64,000 nucleotides of DNA from Shewanella pneumatophori (GTDB taxonomy: Bacteria; Pseudomonadota; Gammaproteobacteria; Enterobacterales; Shewanellaceae). Position numbers and translations under genes: made by a program. This document shows positions 34,808-43,803 of the stretch, piece by piece. The notes under the pieces are model-generated. The model did no database searches, was not told where the DNA came from, and was given only the letters and a program-made list of their open reading frames with translations. Location: assembly GCF_023283895.1 (NCBI RefSeq), contig NZ_JAKILB010000006.1, positions 62,001 to 126,000 of the forward strand. Direction: 5' to 3'. Each line of letters opens with the position of its first letter. Within the stretch, counting starts at the first letter, position 1.

Positions 34808-35962
34808 TTAGGTTTTAGCGGCTAATGCATAAAGTGCCGCGATATTCTTAGATGTGCTGTAGAGGTTATGTTTAGCACTTGCCAATACTTCGGCTAGTGG
34901 TAAAGCCCTTGGCGTAATTGAAAATAGCGCATCTATACCATGGTCAAGCAGTACGTTTGCATCATCACTGACACATCCCGCGATAGCAATAATCTTAATA
35001 CCTTGAGCTTTAGCAACGCCCGCAACCCCCATAGGTGTTTTGCCGTGCAAGGTTTGGCTGTCTAGTCGGCCTTCACCAGTGATCACTAAGTCAGCGTCTT
35101 TTACTGACTCAGCTAAATTGACCGTTTGCATGACAATATCTATACCTGGTTTTAGCTGAGCGCCTAAAAACGCCATAACGCCTAAGCCCATACCGCCTGC
35201 CGCGCCAGCACCAGGATAATCTCGATTATCCACAATGCCTGTTTGTGCAATGATATCGGCGTAATGGCTAAGGGCGGTGTCGAGTTGCTTAACCATATGC
35301 GGTGTTGCGCCTTTTTGTGGACCAAAAATTGCGGAGGCACCTTTATCACCACACAGCGGGTTGTTAACATCGCAGGCGACCTCAAAGCTGCATTTTGCAA
35401 TTAGCGGATGTAAGTCTTTTAAGTCGATTGTTGCTAACTGAGTCAGCGCTGCACCACCAGTTGTGATGGCTTTGCCTGAAGCGTCAAGTAAGTGAGCACC
35501 AATCGCTTGTGCCATGCCTGCGCCGCCGTCATTGGTTGCGCTGCCACCAAGCCCGATAATAATATGCTCTATACCGCGATTAAGTGCATCGACAATAAGC
35601 TCGCCAGTGCCATAGCTGGTGGTGATAAGAGGGTTACGCTCAGACTCCAAAGCTAAATGTAAGCCTGAGGCTGCTGCCATTTCAATGACTGCGGTTTTTT
35701 TACCGCCTTGGTAAGCCGGGCCTAAAATGCCATAAAAAGCGTTAACTTTATTGCCTAAAGGCCCTGTGACATGCAGTTTGACTATGCTGCCTTGTGTGGC
35801 ATCGACCATAGACTGCACAGTGCCTTCTCCGCCATCGGCAACCGGTACTTTAATATATTCAGCATTTGGCAGGGCAGTGCGAAATCCACGCTCAATTTCG
35901 TTGGCCACTTCCATCGCCGTCAGGCTTTCTTTGAATGAGTCAGGGGCTATCACAATTTTCAT
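34808..35962 (-). CDS. glycerate kinase
   Basis: A 384-residue kinase of the GlxK/GarK type that phosphorylates glycerate, feeding it into glycolysis. Visible landmarks are the start MKIVIAPDSFKESLTA, VADGGEGTV, the GLGGSATNDGGAGMAQAIGA loop with its Ser/Asp substrate residues, and GEGRLDSQTLHGKTP near the end. It is the last gene of cdaR-gntP-glxK, 135 bases behind the permease, with a terminator after it. CdaR-type control of this unit is supported by the gene order and the operator at 37629. Confidence 0.93.
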   Translation of the reverse strand: MKIVIAPDSFKESLTAMEVANEIERGFRTALPNAEYIKVPVADGGEGTVQSMVDATQGSIVKLHVTGPLGNKVNAFYGILGPAYQGGKKTAVIEMAAASGLHLALESERNPLITTSYGTGELIVDALNRGIEHIIIGLGGSATNDGGAGMAQAIGAHLLDASGKAITTGGAALTQLATIDLKDLHPLIAKCSFEVACDVNNPLCGDKGASAIFGPQKGATPHMVKQLDTALSHYADIIAQTGIVDNRDYPGAGAAGGMGLGVMAFLGAQLKPGIDIVMQTVNLAESVKDADLVITGEGRLDSQTLHGKTPMGVAGVAKAQGIKIIAIAGCVSDDANVLLDHGIDALFSITPRALPLAEVLASAKHNLYSTSKNIAALYALAAKT

Positions 35963-36097
35963 GAGGGGTCCTATAGCGAAGTGTGGCTGTTTCCAAAGAA
36001 TAAAGCAGACTTGCGTTAAGATTTGATGAGTGAACTACGAGAATTAGACGAGCTGAGTTACTATTTATGCTCGTCTAGTTCAAAGTGCTATTAATGA

Positions 36098-37456
36098 TTA
36101 AAGCAGTACTAAGCTTAGTAAGTAAACTAACGCCATCGCTGTGATACCTTGGATAAGTGTTGCCATGGTTTGAGCTTTATAGGCTTGCTTAACACTCATG
36201 CGGCTAAATTGAGTCACGACCCAGAAGAAGCTGTCGTTTGCATGAGAAACTGTCATTGCCCCAGCACCAATCGCCATCACGGTTAATACACGGCCCATAT
36301 CGCTTGCTAGGCCAATATCGCCAAGCATTGGTGCAACAAGTGCCGAAGTTGCTACTAACGCCACTGTTGATGAACCTTGTGCCGATTTTAGTGCGGCAGC
36401 CACAACAAATGGCATAAAAATACCAATCCCTAGTGCTGATAATGACTCACCTAAGAAAGTACCAATATCTGTGGCTTTAAGAATGGCACCAAATGCACCG
36501 CCAGCACCTGTGATTAGCAAGATTGGCGCAGCAACAACTAAACCCTGACTAATGCGATCACTAAACTCTTTTACTTTATCGTTGCTCTTAAGCAGTGATA
36601 GCGACATGAACAAACCAATCATCAAGGCATTAACAGGCTGACCAAGAAACGCTAGGATATCAAACATGACACCATCACCTACTGGCGCTGATGGGAAGTT
36701 CGCAATCGAGCCTAAACAGATAAGTAAGATAGGCACAAAAATTGGCGCGAATGCACGAGTTGGACTAGGTAATGTGCCGTACGCTTTTTTCAGGTTATCA
36801 AATTCGTCTTGCTGGTTAAGTAGCTCTTCTGCGCCTTCACCATCTGGTTGTACGTTGGCAAAGCGGTTTGCCCATAATGTGCCTGCTAGCGCGGCAAATG
36901 CGGCAACAAAAATACCGACGAAAATTACTAAACCAAGATTTGATTCAAGGCCTAGGTTACCCGCAGCAGCAATAGGACCTGGCGTTGGTGGCACAAAGGT
37001 ATGAGTTGCATATAGACCGGTTGCTAGCGCGACGCTCATCGACACGCTTGATACTTTCATGCGGTTAGCCATTGATTGCTTGAGTGAATTTAGAATCACA
37101 AAACCTGAGTCACAAAATACAGGGATCGACACGATATAACCAATGATTGACATGGTGAGGGTTGGGAAGCGTTTGCCTAGCACTTTAATCACCACATCTG
37201 CCATGGTAATAGCCGCGCCACTCTTTTCTAAAATGGTACCGATAATCGTACCGAGTACAATCACTAAACCTATGTAACCTAGAATGCCACCAAAACCAGA
37301 AGTGATTGTTTTGGCAATATCAGCGCTCGGCAGACCATAAGCAAATGCCGCTAAAAACGAAGCTAGAATCAGGGTTAAAAACGGATGCAGTTTAAATTTA
37401 GCGGTGGCGATAACAATGAACGCAATCACAGCCAGTAAAATCAGTACTAAGCTCAT
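36098..37456 (-). CDS. GntP-family gluconate/glycerate permease
   Basis: A 452-residue inner-membrane transporter with about 12-14 hydrophobic segments. GntP-family features are the N-terminal FKLHPFLTLILAS, then SGFGGILGYIGLVIVLG, the SIPVFCDSGFVIL loop and the late AHSNDSFFWV-like stretch (here SHANDSFFWVV). Gene context (glycerate kinase downstream, CdaR upstream) points to glycerate or related acid uptake rather than gluconate; this is inference. The operator-like palindrome at 37629-37648 lies upstream of its start. A short leader follows, without an obvious ribosome site beyond AGGGATC. Confidence 0.9.
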   Translation of the reverse strand: MSLVLILLAVIAFIVIATAKFKLHPFLTLILASFLAAFAYGLPSADIAKTITSGFGGILGYIGLVIVLGTIIGTILEKSGAAITMADVVIKVLGKRFPTLTMSIIGYIVSIPVFCDSGFVILNSLKQSMANRMKVSSVSMSVALATGLYATHTFVPPTPGPIAAAGNLGLESNLGLVIFVGIFVAAFAALAGTLWANRFANVQPDGEGAEELLNQQDEFDNLKKAYGTLPSPTRAFAPIFVPILLICLGSIANFPSAPVGDGVMFDILAFLGQPVNALMIGLFMSLSLLKSNDKVKEFSDRISQGLVVAAPILLITGAGGAFGAILKATDIGTFLGESLSALGIGIFMPFVVAAALKSAQGSSTVALVATSALVAPMLGDIGLASDMGRVLTVMAIGAGAMTVSHANDSFFWVVTQFSRMSVKQAYKAQTMATLIQGITAMALVYLLSLVLL

Positions 37457-37628
37457 AATGATCCCTATATGGGTTTTCTATTTATATGTAAGGTATGTTT
37501 ATATAGCCACATTGGAATCACTGACTTAATACAGCGCACCAAGGTATTTCAGGCTGAAATATTATGCGGTGGCTGAGTAGATATTACTTTGGTCTGACTC
37601 ACTGATTTACATTGTTGATTAAAATGAT

Positions 37629-37648
37629 TTTTGTGCGTATGCACAAAA
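37629..37648 (-). promoter_or_regulatory. perfect 8-4-8 palindrome, probable CdaR operator of gntP-glxK
   Basis: TTTTGTGC-GTAT-GCACAAAA lies in the gap between cdaR and gntP, upstream of the permease it probably controls. It is the only perfect palindrome seen in that gap. Confidence 0.6.
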
Positions 37649-37686
37649 TGATGTAGGTTGTATTAACAACAGCTAGTGTTGTCGGG

Positions 37687-38853
37687 CTATTTACTAGGTG
37701 AGAACTGTGTACTGGCAACCACTTGGCCGATATAAAGCTGCAGTAGGCCATCTAGCTGGTCAATATTAACACCTGTCACTCTTTGGATTTTATCAAGGCG
37801 GTAGCGTAGTGTGTTTCTATGGATAAACAGGCTATTAGCGCACAGCTGTAAGTCACCAAAATGCTGTAAATAGGCACTTAATGTTTTGACTAATTGGCCA
37901 TTTTTATCTGCTGTCAATAATGCCTGATAAGGTGATAGCAGCTCCTTACCACGCCAACTGTCTTTTAGTGCTGAAAGTAACACTGATAACGAATAATCTT
38001 CATATAGATATTTGTTTTGCTCAGGTCTTATTTGTTGGCCGATAACTAAGGTTTCAATTGCGGTTTGATAGGAGCGGTTAAGATCTTCTACCGCTGGGAA
38101 AAAATGGCCTAGCGATATTTTCATTCTACTTACCAAGATTGCAGGTAATCTCGCGAGTAGTTGATCGATACGTTCGCTTTCAAGCTCAGGATCCCAAGTT
38201 TTACCATCAAGAAAAGCAGGTTTTAAAATGACCAGCTCCGTCATTGAGGTCATTGCAACTAAGTTGCCCCTAGATGGGTTCTCAAGTAAATGAAGCACCT
38301 GCTTTAACATTGAGTTGGCAGTGGTTTCTTCCTCATCGTTTTGAATTTTGATAAGTGCAACCACTCGTGGAATATCGAGATCAATATTTAGCTGGGACGC
38401 CCAGTTACGCTGGTGTGAAGTAAAAGGTCCTTCAGATTTTATCAGCTCAATAATGAGTTCTTCTTTTTGGCGATAGTGCCACTGTGCCTGTTCAAGCGTA
38501 TTGGCTTGTTCAACAATCAGTTCGGCGGTCATTTTGAGTAACTCGCCGTAATTCCTCAATGTTTCAGGCTCACCGGTTATACCAATAACTCCAATGATAT
38601 CGCCTTTGTAATGTAGTGGCAGATTGATGCCGGGTTTTACGCCCTGCAGTGTGCCGGTATTTTTAGTGCTAATTTCGACTGTGCGTTTTTGGCTAATTGC
38701 CAGGAGTGCGCCTTCGTGAATCTCGCCGACTCGATGGCGATCGCCAGAGCCTAAAATCACGCCGTGGTTATTCATCACATTAATATTATGGCCGATGATT
38801 TTCATCGTGCGTTGCACAATTTGTCTGGCTATTGAGGCATCGAGAAAGTACAC
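37687..38853 (-). CDS. cdaR: CdaR-family sugar-diacid/glycerate regulator
   Basis: A 388-residue transcription factor with an N-terminal sugar-diacid recognition domain (MYFLDASIARQIVQRTM, then INLPLHYKGDIIGVIGITG), a GGDEF-like middle region, and a C-terminal PucR-type helix-turn-helix (LCANSLFIHRNTLRYRLDKI). E. coli CdaR activates diacid and glycerate genes. It stands first on the minus strand, 230 bases before gntP, and probably reads glycerate or a related acid. Its own promoter region (38854-39031) shows no clear operator. Confidence 0.9.
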   Translation of the reverse strand: MYFLDASIARQIVQRTMKIIGHNINVMNNHGVILGSGDRHRVGEIHEGALLAISQKRTVEISTKNTGTLQGVKPGINLPLHYKGDIIGVIGITGEPETLRNYGELLKMTAELIVEQANTLEQAQWHYRQKEELIIELIKSEGPFTSHQRNWASQLNIDLDIPRVVALIKIQNDEEETTANSMLKQVLHLLENPSRGNLVAMTSMTELVILKPAFLDGKTWDPELESERIDQLLARLPAILVSRMKISLGHFFPAVEDLNRSYQTAIETLVIGQQIRPEQNKYLYEDYSLSVLLSALKDSWRGKELLSPYQALLTADKNGQLVKTLSAYLQHFGDLQLCANSLFIHRNTLRYRLDKIQRVTGVNIDQLDGLLQLYIGQVVASTQFSPSK

Positions 38854-39031
38854 GCAATTTCCTTTACATTTATGAGATGAACAGCTGAGCTTTAGCTAGT
38901 GGATCGATTATAAATATTTTATATATATCAGGCTGTTTGATTTAATCAAACAACCGATTGCTGGTGGCAATGGTATTTAAACTCAACAGTATAACAGCTC
39001 CTTAATTAGGTTCTGTGAGGCGGATAAATAT

Positions 39032-39634
39032 TTATTGAGTCGTTATTAATGTCGCAATACGTTGTTGAAGCTTGGGAACTATATCAGCCTCAAACTGAGG
39101 ATGTTGCTTTAGCCAGATGTTATTTCTCGGGCTAGGGTGGGGCATCACTAATGTTTTTGGCCACAGTGATTGCCATTGAGCGACAGATTGAGTCACGGTA
39201 AGCTTTTGCTGCATGTGCCACTCGATGGCGTACTTACCAACAAGGAGTGTGAGTTCTATTTGTTCAAGTTGCTTTAATACTTCTTGGCGCCATTTAGCGG
39301 CGCATTCGGGTCGTGGTGGTTTGTCACCACTTTGTTTGTCAATTTTTGAATAACTGCCGGGAAAGCAAAAGCCCATCGGCACTATGGCAAACAAATCAGG
39401 ATTATAAAACTGCGCTTCACTTACCCCTAACCAGCTACGTAAGCGTTTACCGCTGGCATCGTCAAAAGGGCGGCCCTTTTCATGGGTTTTGCGTCCCGGC
39501 GCTTGACCTGCAATGAGTATTTTGGCTGACGCGCCTAATTGAACAATGGGTTTAGCTCCTAAGGGCAGACTAGCTGCGCATATTTGGCAGTGTGCAATAT
39601 CTGTTTGGAGTTTTATCAATTGTTCATTAGGCAT
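39032..39634 (-). CDS. uracil-DNA glycosylase superfamily protein
   Basis: A 200-residue protein of the UDG-like alpha/beta fold. It has the first motif GQAPGRKTHEKGRPFDDASG and the second motif MPHPSPRN near the end; an early CQIC pair suggests a possible Cys-metal site. It is related to the family-4/MUG-like group rather than to Ung. It may remove damaged or mismatched bases, but activity is not established for this subgroup. The start follows a short tandem repeat (39646-39696) in the gap to the membrane protein gene upstream. Confidence 0.8.
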   Translation of the reverse strand: MPNEQLIKLQTDIAHCQICAASLPLGAKPIVQLGASAKILIAGQAPGRKTHEKGRPFDDASGKRLRSWLGVSEAQFYNPDLFAIVPMGFCFPGSYSKIDKQSGDKPPRPECAAKWRQEVLKQLEQIELTLLVGKYAIEWHMQQKLTVTQSVAQWQSLWPKTLVMPHPSPRNNIWLKQHPQFEADIVPKLQQRIATLITTQ

Positions 39635-39645
39635 AACAGATCTCG

Positions 39646-39696
39646 GCTAAGTTTAGTTTTAAGCTAAGTTCAGTCTTAAGCTAGGCTCAGTTGTAA
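39646..39696. repeat. three tandem copies of a 17-mer
   Basis: GCTAAGTTTAGTTTTAA, GCTAAGTTCAGTCTTAA and GCTAGGCTCAGTTGTAA follow one another in the gap between two genes. Confidence 0.8.
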
Positions 39697-39698
39697 GC

Positions 39699-40277
39699 TT
39701 AGCTAAATTGGATAATTTGATAAGCCCAATAACCTAAATAACCATAAGCGGCAGCTAAGATGGATAGTGAGATAAACTTTACTTTTATATCAGCTTGGCT
39801 CGTTAATGCAACATGGCCACAGGCGATAGCAAAAATAGCGATTGGCGTGATGTAGTAGGCTGTTAAAAGTAGCACTACAGCTGCTAGTGCAATAATCAAG
39901 GCTGTGTGTTTGGTCGGCGCTTTTTGGGCTGAAAGAGTAAGCTGCAATGGCAATAGACTTAACGCAACACTGACAATAATTACGCCGATATTCATTGATA
40001 TTGCACCGGCGGTATCAAAATAAATGAGTACGACAAAAAGCGCGATAACTGCAGGGATGATGGCAATCAAGGCATGCATTTTCGCGAAGTTCCGGCTGTG
40101 ATATTTGCCAGTAAAGTAAAACAGTGCGTTGAGCGCTAAATTGAAAAGACTGAAGCCTGCGAGTGTAATAGCCAGTAACAACACATTTGTAGTATCTGAT
40201 GCCATTGCAAAAGCTGGTAACGGCGCAATTAAAGCTGACATCAATAGTGATTTGTAAGCTGTGATAGAACGAGTCAT
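39699..40277 (-). CDS. predicted integral membrane protein, unknown function
   Basis: A 192-residue protein with five to six hydrophobic segments spread over the whole length (for example LLLAITLAGFSLFNLALNAL and ALIIALAAVVLLLTAYYI). The first hydrophobic stretch could be a signal or first helix. No conserved motif or family is recognised. It lies downstream of mtrB on the same strand but is separated from it by the mtrB terminator, so it is not part of the mtr unit. Confidence 0.7.
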   Translation of the reverse strand: MTRSITAYKSLLMSALIAPLPAFAMASDTTNVLLLAITLAGFSLFNLALNALFYFTGKYHSRNFAKMHALIAIIPAVIALFVVLIYFDTAGAISMNIGVIIVSVALSLLPLQLTLSAQKAPTKHTALIIALAAVVLLLTAYYITPIAIFAIACGHVALTSQADIKVKFISLSILAAAYGYLGYWAYQIIQFS

Positions 40278-40543
40278 TGAATTACTTTAGATTAAGATGA
40301 ATGATATTAAGATCTCCTAAAGTTGATGTAAGTTCAAGGACATCGAAGGTTTGAGTCGGTTATTTAGGAATTTTTTGTTCTTGAGGTGATCCACTTCACT
40401 GTATTGGCAACTCGTGTTGTAAGCTTTTGTAGGAAATAAAGCGCTAGCCTAAGCACGTTCTTGTCGTATTAGATAATTTTTAGCGTGATTTGCTGTGTGT
40501 GGATAACCATAGATCTGGCGTGGAATTCAATATTAGAAGCAAT
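40278..40543. other. gap between mtrB terminator and the membrane protein gene
   Basis: About 265 bases with no visible gene. It presumably carries the promoter of the membrane protein gene at 39699. Confidence 0.5.
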
Positions 40544-40570
40544 AAAAAACCCGCATAGAGCGGGCTTTTT
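40544..40570 (-). terminator. Rho-independent terminator of mtrCAB
   Basis: On the minus strand CCCGC-TCTAT-GCGGG followed by T6; it is nearly symmetric and could act in both directions. Confidence 0.9.
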
Positions 40571-40588
40571 GATTGTTACAACTAGTTT

Positions 40589-42688
40589 CTACAAACGGTA
40601 GCTCATGCTTAGCATAATTAGGTGTGCATTGTAGTCGTGGCTGTTACTGCCAAAACTCAACACGTTCCAAATGCCATCTGGCGCAATATCATTGCCAGCA
40701 TCGTTATCTTTGTAGTTTTCCATCTTATAGTCTAAGCGAAGATCCATTTTCTCTGTCGCTTTGTATAAGGCGTAAACATTAATATTGTGCACTTTGGCAT
40801 AGTAATCACCGTAGTTGCCGGTAATACCTTGGCTAACTTGTGTGTTACTGTTTGAATCTGAGTAAGTGTAATCAACACCTAAACGCAGTTTGTTTTCCAT
40901 TAGGTTGTTGTAGCTAAAGCCAGCACCAAGTACATCAACTTGATCTTCAACTAAGCCATACCAGTTTGGAGCGCCTAGGTTGCTGCTACCCGCTTGTTCT
41001 GAATCGATGTTCTGACGGTTATAAAATGCCGTAACAGTCATATCATCATTGATTAGGTAACTTACACTTGCGTCATAACTTAAATCTTTCGATTCAGTTA
41101 AACCGATTTGTGTTTCGTTATAATCATCAAGTGCGTAACGTGCACCAAAATCTAGCGTTAAGCTATCGATTGGGCTGTGAGTGATACGTGCTTCAATTTG
41201 AGTACGGTTTCTGTCAGCAAGATTGTACTTGCGTAGCAGGTCATTTTGCTCACTTGAAGTCCACTCAGATGCTTGGTAAGTCGAACCATCACGTTGGCCG
41301 TAACTACCTTTAATCCACATGTTCCAATTGGCAAAAGCGCTAAGCTGGTATTTAGCCCAAAGCGTGCTTTCTTCAGTGGTTTCACGGTCTTGATAGCTGC
41401 GCTCATCTTTACGATAGTCATAACCACCTTCAAGCTTATGGCCGCGTGCTAGACGGTAGTCTGCACCTAGCTTAGCTTTATGAGTAGTAATGTCGTATGG
41501 CGTGTTGTAAGCAGCTTGACCTGTCGTTGAGTCGATTGAGATCTGCGTCCATTCTTCAACATTGGTCTTGTTATCACGGTCGCTATAATCGTAGCTAGCG
41601 TTTAGACGTAACTGACGATTAATGCGTGAGACAACTTTTAGGGTAGCGCCCTGTGTATCGACTCGACCATCTAGCGACTCAGTAGGCAATTGGTAACCAT
41701 AACCTGACGTGCTGAAGTCTTGGTCTTGGGTCATCTGACCAAAGTACACTCGACCGTTCATGATAGTGCGGCCTGCCACATATTGGCCTAAAACCGAAAC
41801 GGTATGCGCTTCGTTGTCTGGGTCAAGTGACATATAACCTGTGGTCTGTGCACCAAAGGTTGGATTAAACGCATTTTCAAATGACAGTTCGCTGTACTCG
41901 TTTTTAAAGATTGAGCCGTTGTAATTAACTGCCGTGTACCAGTTATCACCCGCCAAGCGAACGCCTGCTTCGATGGTATCAGTTGTATAATCAACAGGCT
42001 CTGCAATCATCATAGATTGATTGTAGAAGCTACCAGAAGCTTGCTTTAACCCTGTTTTGTCTTCACGTTGGTAATTAACGTAAGTGCTCCACAGCGTTTC
42101 AGCTTGGTATTCGAATCCAATACCAGCACGTTCGCGTTTAAGCGATAGTTCTAGTGGGTTAAGGCTTGAATACAAGTTGCTCATATCTTGTGTGCTGCCG
42201 CCATGCACCCAATCACCTGGTAAGGTTAGGTTATCGCCACCAATACCTTGATAAGGGCTCATTGCCTTATCGGTTTTGTATGTCGCGATTTGACGGTAGT
42301 TTAGGTTTAGATTGTACTGACCTTGCTTACCAACATTAACGTCAGCACTGCCGTTATCCATACCTAAGTTTTCAGCTTCAATGGTTGCTTGATAGCCGTT
42401 TTCGCCAATGTATTTCACATCAGCGTCAACTTTACCTGCAAAGCCATCTTCGGTAGCAAAAGCATTAGCTGAGCGAATATCATCGCTACTACTATAGCCC
42501 GCGCCAACACCTACTGTGCCAGAGACGCCTCGTTCAACTTTACAGTTTTTACAAACCCACTTTTCGAATTTTACTTTTTCAGTGTTCGCATTTTGAATAC
42601 CGTAGCCATCAGCAGCTATGGCTGCGCCGGAAAGCATGCCAGCATGGGTAATCAAAGCGAGCGTGACCAAATTTAATTTGAATTTCAT
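40589..42688 (-). CDS. mtrB: MtrB outer-membrane porin of the Mtr conduit
   Basis: A 699-residue outer-membrane beta-barrel that sheathes MtrA and docks MtrC, letting electrons cross the outer membrane. It has a signal peptide, then the N-terminal CKNCKVERG motif typical of MtrB (Cys pair), long Tyr- and Asn-rich amphipathic strands, and an aromatic C-terminus (MSYRL). The start is ATG at 42688 with GGGAG just before it; mtrA ends 13 bases upstream, so the two are translated from one mRNA. A terminator follows. No CXXCH haem motif is present, as expected. Confidence 0.95.
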   Translation of the reverse strand: MKFKLNLVTLALITHAGMLSGAAIAADGYGIQNANTEKVKFEKWVCKNCKVERGVSGTVGVGAGYSSSDDIRSANAFATEDGFAGKVDADVKYIGENGYQATIEAENLGMDNGSADVNVGKQGQYNLNLNYRQIATYKTDKAMSPYQGIGGDNLTLPGDWVHGGSTQDMSNLYSSLNPLELSLKRERAGIGFEYQAETLWSTYVNYQREDKTGLKQASGSFYNQSMMIAEPVDYTTDTIEAGVRLAGDNWYTAVNYNGSIFKNEYSELSFENAFNPTFGAQTTGYMSLDPDNEAHTVSVLGQYVAGRTIMNGRVYFGQMTQDQDFSTSGYGYQLPTESLDGRVDTQGATLKVVSRINRQLRLNASYDYSDRDNKTNVEEWTQISIDSTTGQAAYNTPYDITTHKAKLGADYRLARGHKLEGGYDYRKDERSYQDRETTEESTLWAKYQLSAFANWNMWIKGSYGQRDGSTYQASEWTSSEQNDLLRKYNLADRNRTQIEARITHSPIDSLTLDFGARYALDDYNETQIGLTESKDLSYDASVSYLINDDMTVTAFYNRQNIDSEQAGSSNLGAPNWYGLVEDQVDVLGAGFSYNNLMENKLRLGVDYTYSDSNSNTQVSQGITGNYGDYYAKVHNINVYALYKATEKMDLRLDYKMENYKDNDAGNDIAPDGIWNVLSFGSNSHDYNAHLIMLSMSYRL

Positions 42689-42701
42689 CTTCTCGTCTCC
42701 C

Positions 42702-43688
42702 TTAGCGCTGGAATAGCTTGCCAGATGGATGGTTAGAACCATGGATCTGGTTGTGACAGTTCAAACAGCTACGACCACCGGTCATTGCGTTACCGCCAAC
42801 AGTAGAGCCTTGTTCAGTGTTGCCAAATAGTGCCTGACCGCTGTGCGCAGAAGAGTGACATTGTTGACAAAGCTGTGGAGCACGAGTTTTAAGCATACCT
42901 TCGTTAACGCTGCCGTGTGGATTGTGGCATGCTACGCAATCTTCAGTTACGGGTGCATGCTCCCACAATTTTGGGCCGCGTTTCTCTGCGTGACATGAGT
43001 AACAAGTGTCATTAACCGTTGGCTTAACAAGATCTGCATCGCTCATGGTGCCATGTGGATTATGACAGTCGCTACAAACCATTTGTGCCCATTTCATTGG
43101 GTGGCTTGAACGCTTGTTCATGTCAGCTTTTTGTTGAGTGTGACAGCTAGTACATACTTCCATTTCTGTATTTTTAGACAGAACAGGATCTTTAGCTGTG
43201 TGCACCGAGTGACAAGAGGCACAAGCTACATCTGCATTGTCGTGGTGACCACCATTCCAATCCATGCGCTTGTCGTCTTTATGACAGCTCATACAAACGC
43301 TGTTTTGTAGTTCAGGTGCCAGTGTTGAGTTTGGACCAAAAGCGATCATTGGCTCGTTACCGCCACGGTTATGTTTACCCATAGGGCCATGACATGCTTC
43401 ACATTGAAGGCCTGCCATTGGGCTCTTGCTTGAGTCTACAGAGCCGTGAACACCTTTGAATAGGTCCATGACCTTTTCTGATTTACGGTGACACATTAGG
43501 CATGAGTCAGCACCTTTTGGTGAGTACTTACCTTCAGCAAACTTTTGATCTAGTGTGGCTTCTACTTCATCAGGCGTCATTTTAGCATCCCACTTAGATG
43601 CTACAGCAGTGTGAGCAAAACCAAGTGAAAGTACAGCCGATGCCATCAACGCCGGTAGTAGGTTTTTGATTGTTTTTATGATCTTCAT
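42702..43688 (-). CDS. mtrA: MtrA periplasmic decahaem c-type cytochrome
   Basis: A 328-residue cytochrome with signal peptide (ends AHTAVA) and ten CXXCH haem motifs: CLMCH, CEACH, CMSCH, CASCH, CTSCH, CSDCH, CYSCH, CVACH, CLQ-type CQQCH and CLNCH. It passes electrons from periplasmic carriers into the MtrB barrel. It is very close to MtrD in this window, with almost the same haem motif order. AGGA eight bases upstream supports ATG at 43688. It lies between mtrC and mtrB; the mtrC-mtrA gap of 115 bases holds a hairpin. Confidence 0.96.
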   Translation of the reverse strand: MKIIKTIKNLLPALMASAVLSLGFAHTAVASKWDAKMTPDEVEATLDQKFAEGKYSPKGADSCLMCHRKSEKVMDLFKGVHGSVDSSKSPMAGLQCEACHGPMGKHNRGGNEPMIAFGPNSTLAPELQNSVCMSCHKDDKRMDWNGGHHDNADVACASCHSVHTAKDPVLSKNTEMEVCTSCHTQQKADMNKRSSHPMKWAQMVCSDCHNPHGTMSDADLVKPTVNDTCYSCHAEKRGPKLWEHAPVTEDCVACHNPHGSVNEGMLKTRAPQLCQQCHSSAHSGQALFGNTEQGSTVGGNAMTGGRSCLNCHNQIHGSNHPSGKLFQR

Positions 43689-43726
43689 AATAGGTTCCTA
43701 AACTTGCACAATTTTGAAGAGAAAGT

Positions 43727-43750
43727 GGGGGAGAGGCCTCCCCCTTTTTT
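43727..43750 (-). promoter_or_regulatory. strong hairpin in the mtrC-mtrA gap
   Basis: GGGGGAG and CTCCCCC (43727-43733, 43738-43744) pair perfectly. On the coding strand an A run precedes the stem and no T run follows, so it is not a classical terminator there; on the plus strand it would be one. It could protect mtrC mRNA from 3' decay or set the mtrC:mtrAB ratio. Confidence 0.6.
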
Positions 43751-43803
43751 CAACACTCTATTAGCTCAATCAATTTGATTTGAGCCAATAAGAGCTGCGC
43801 AAA

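Noticed and set aside
43727..43750. terminator between mtrC and mtrA
   Set aside because: On the coding strand an A run precedes the stem and no T run follows; mtrCAB is normally one operon.
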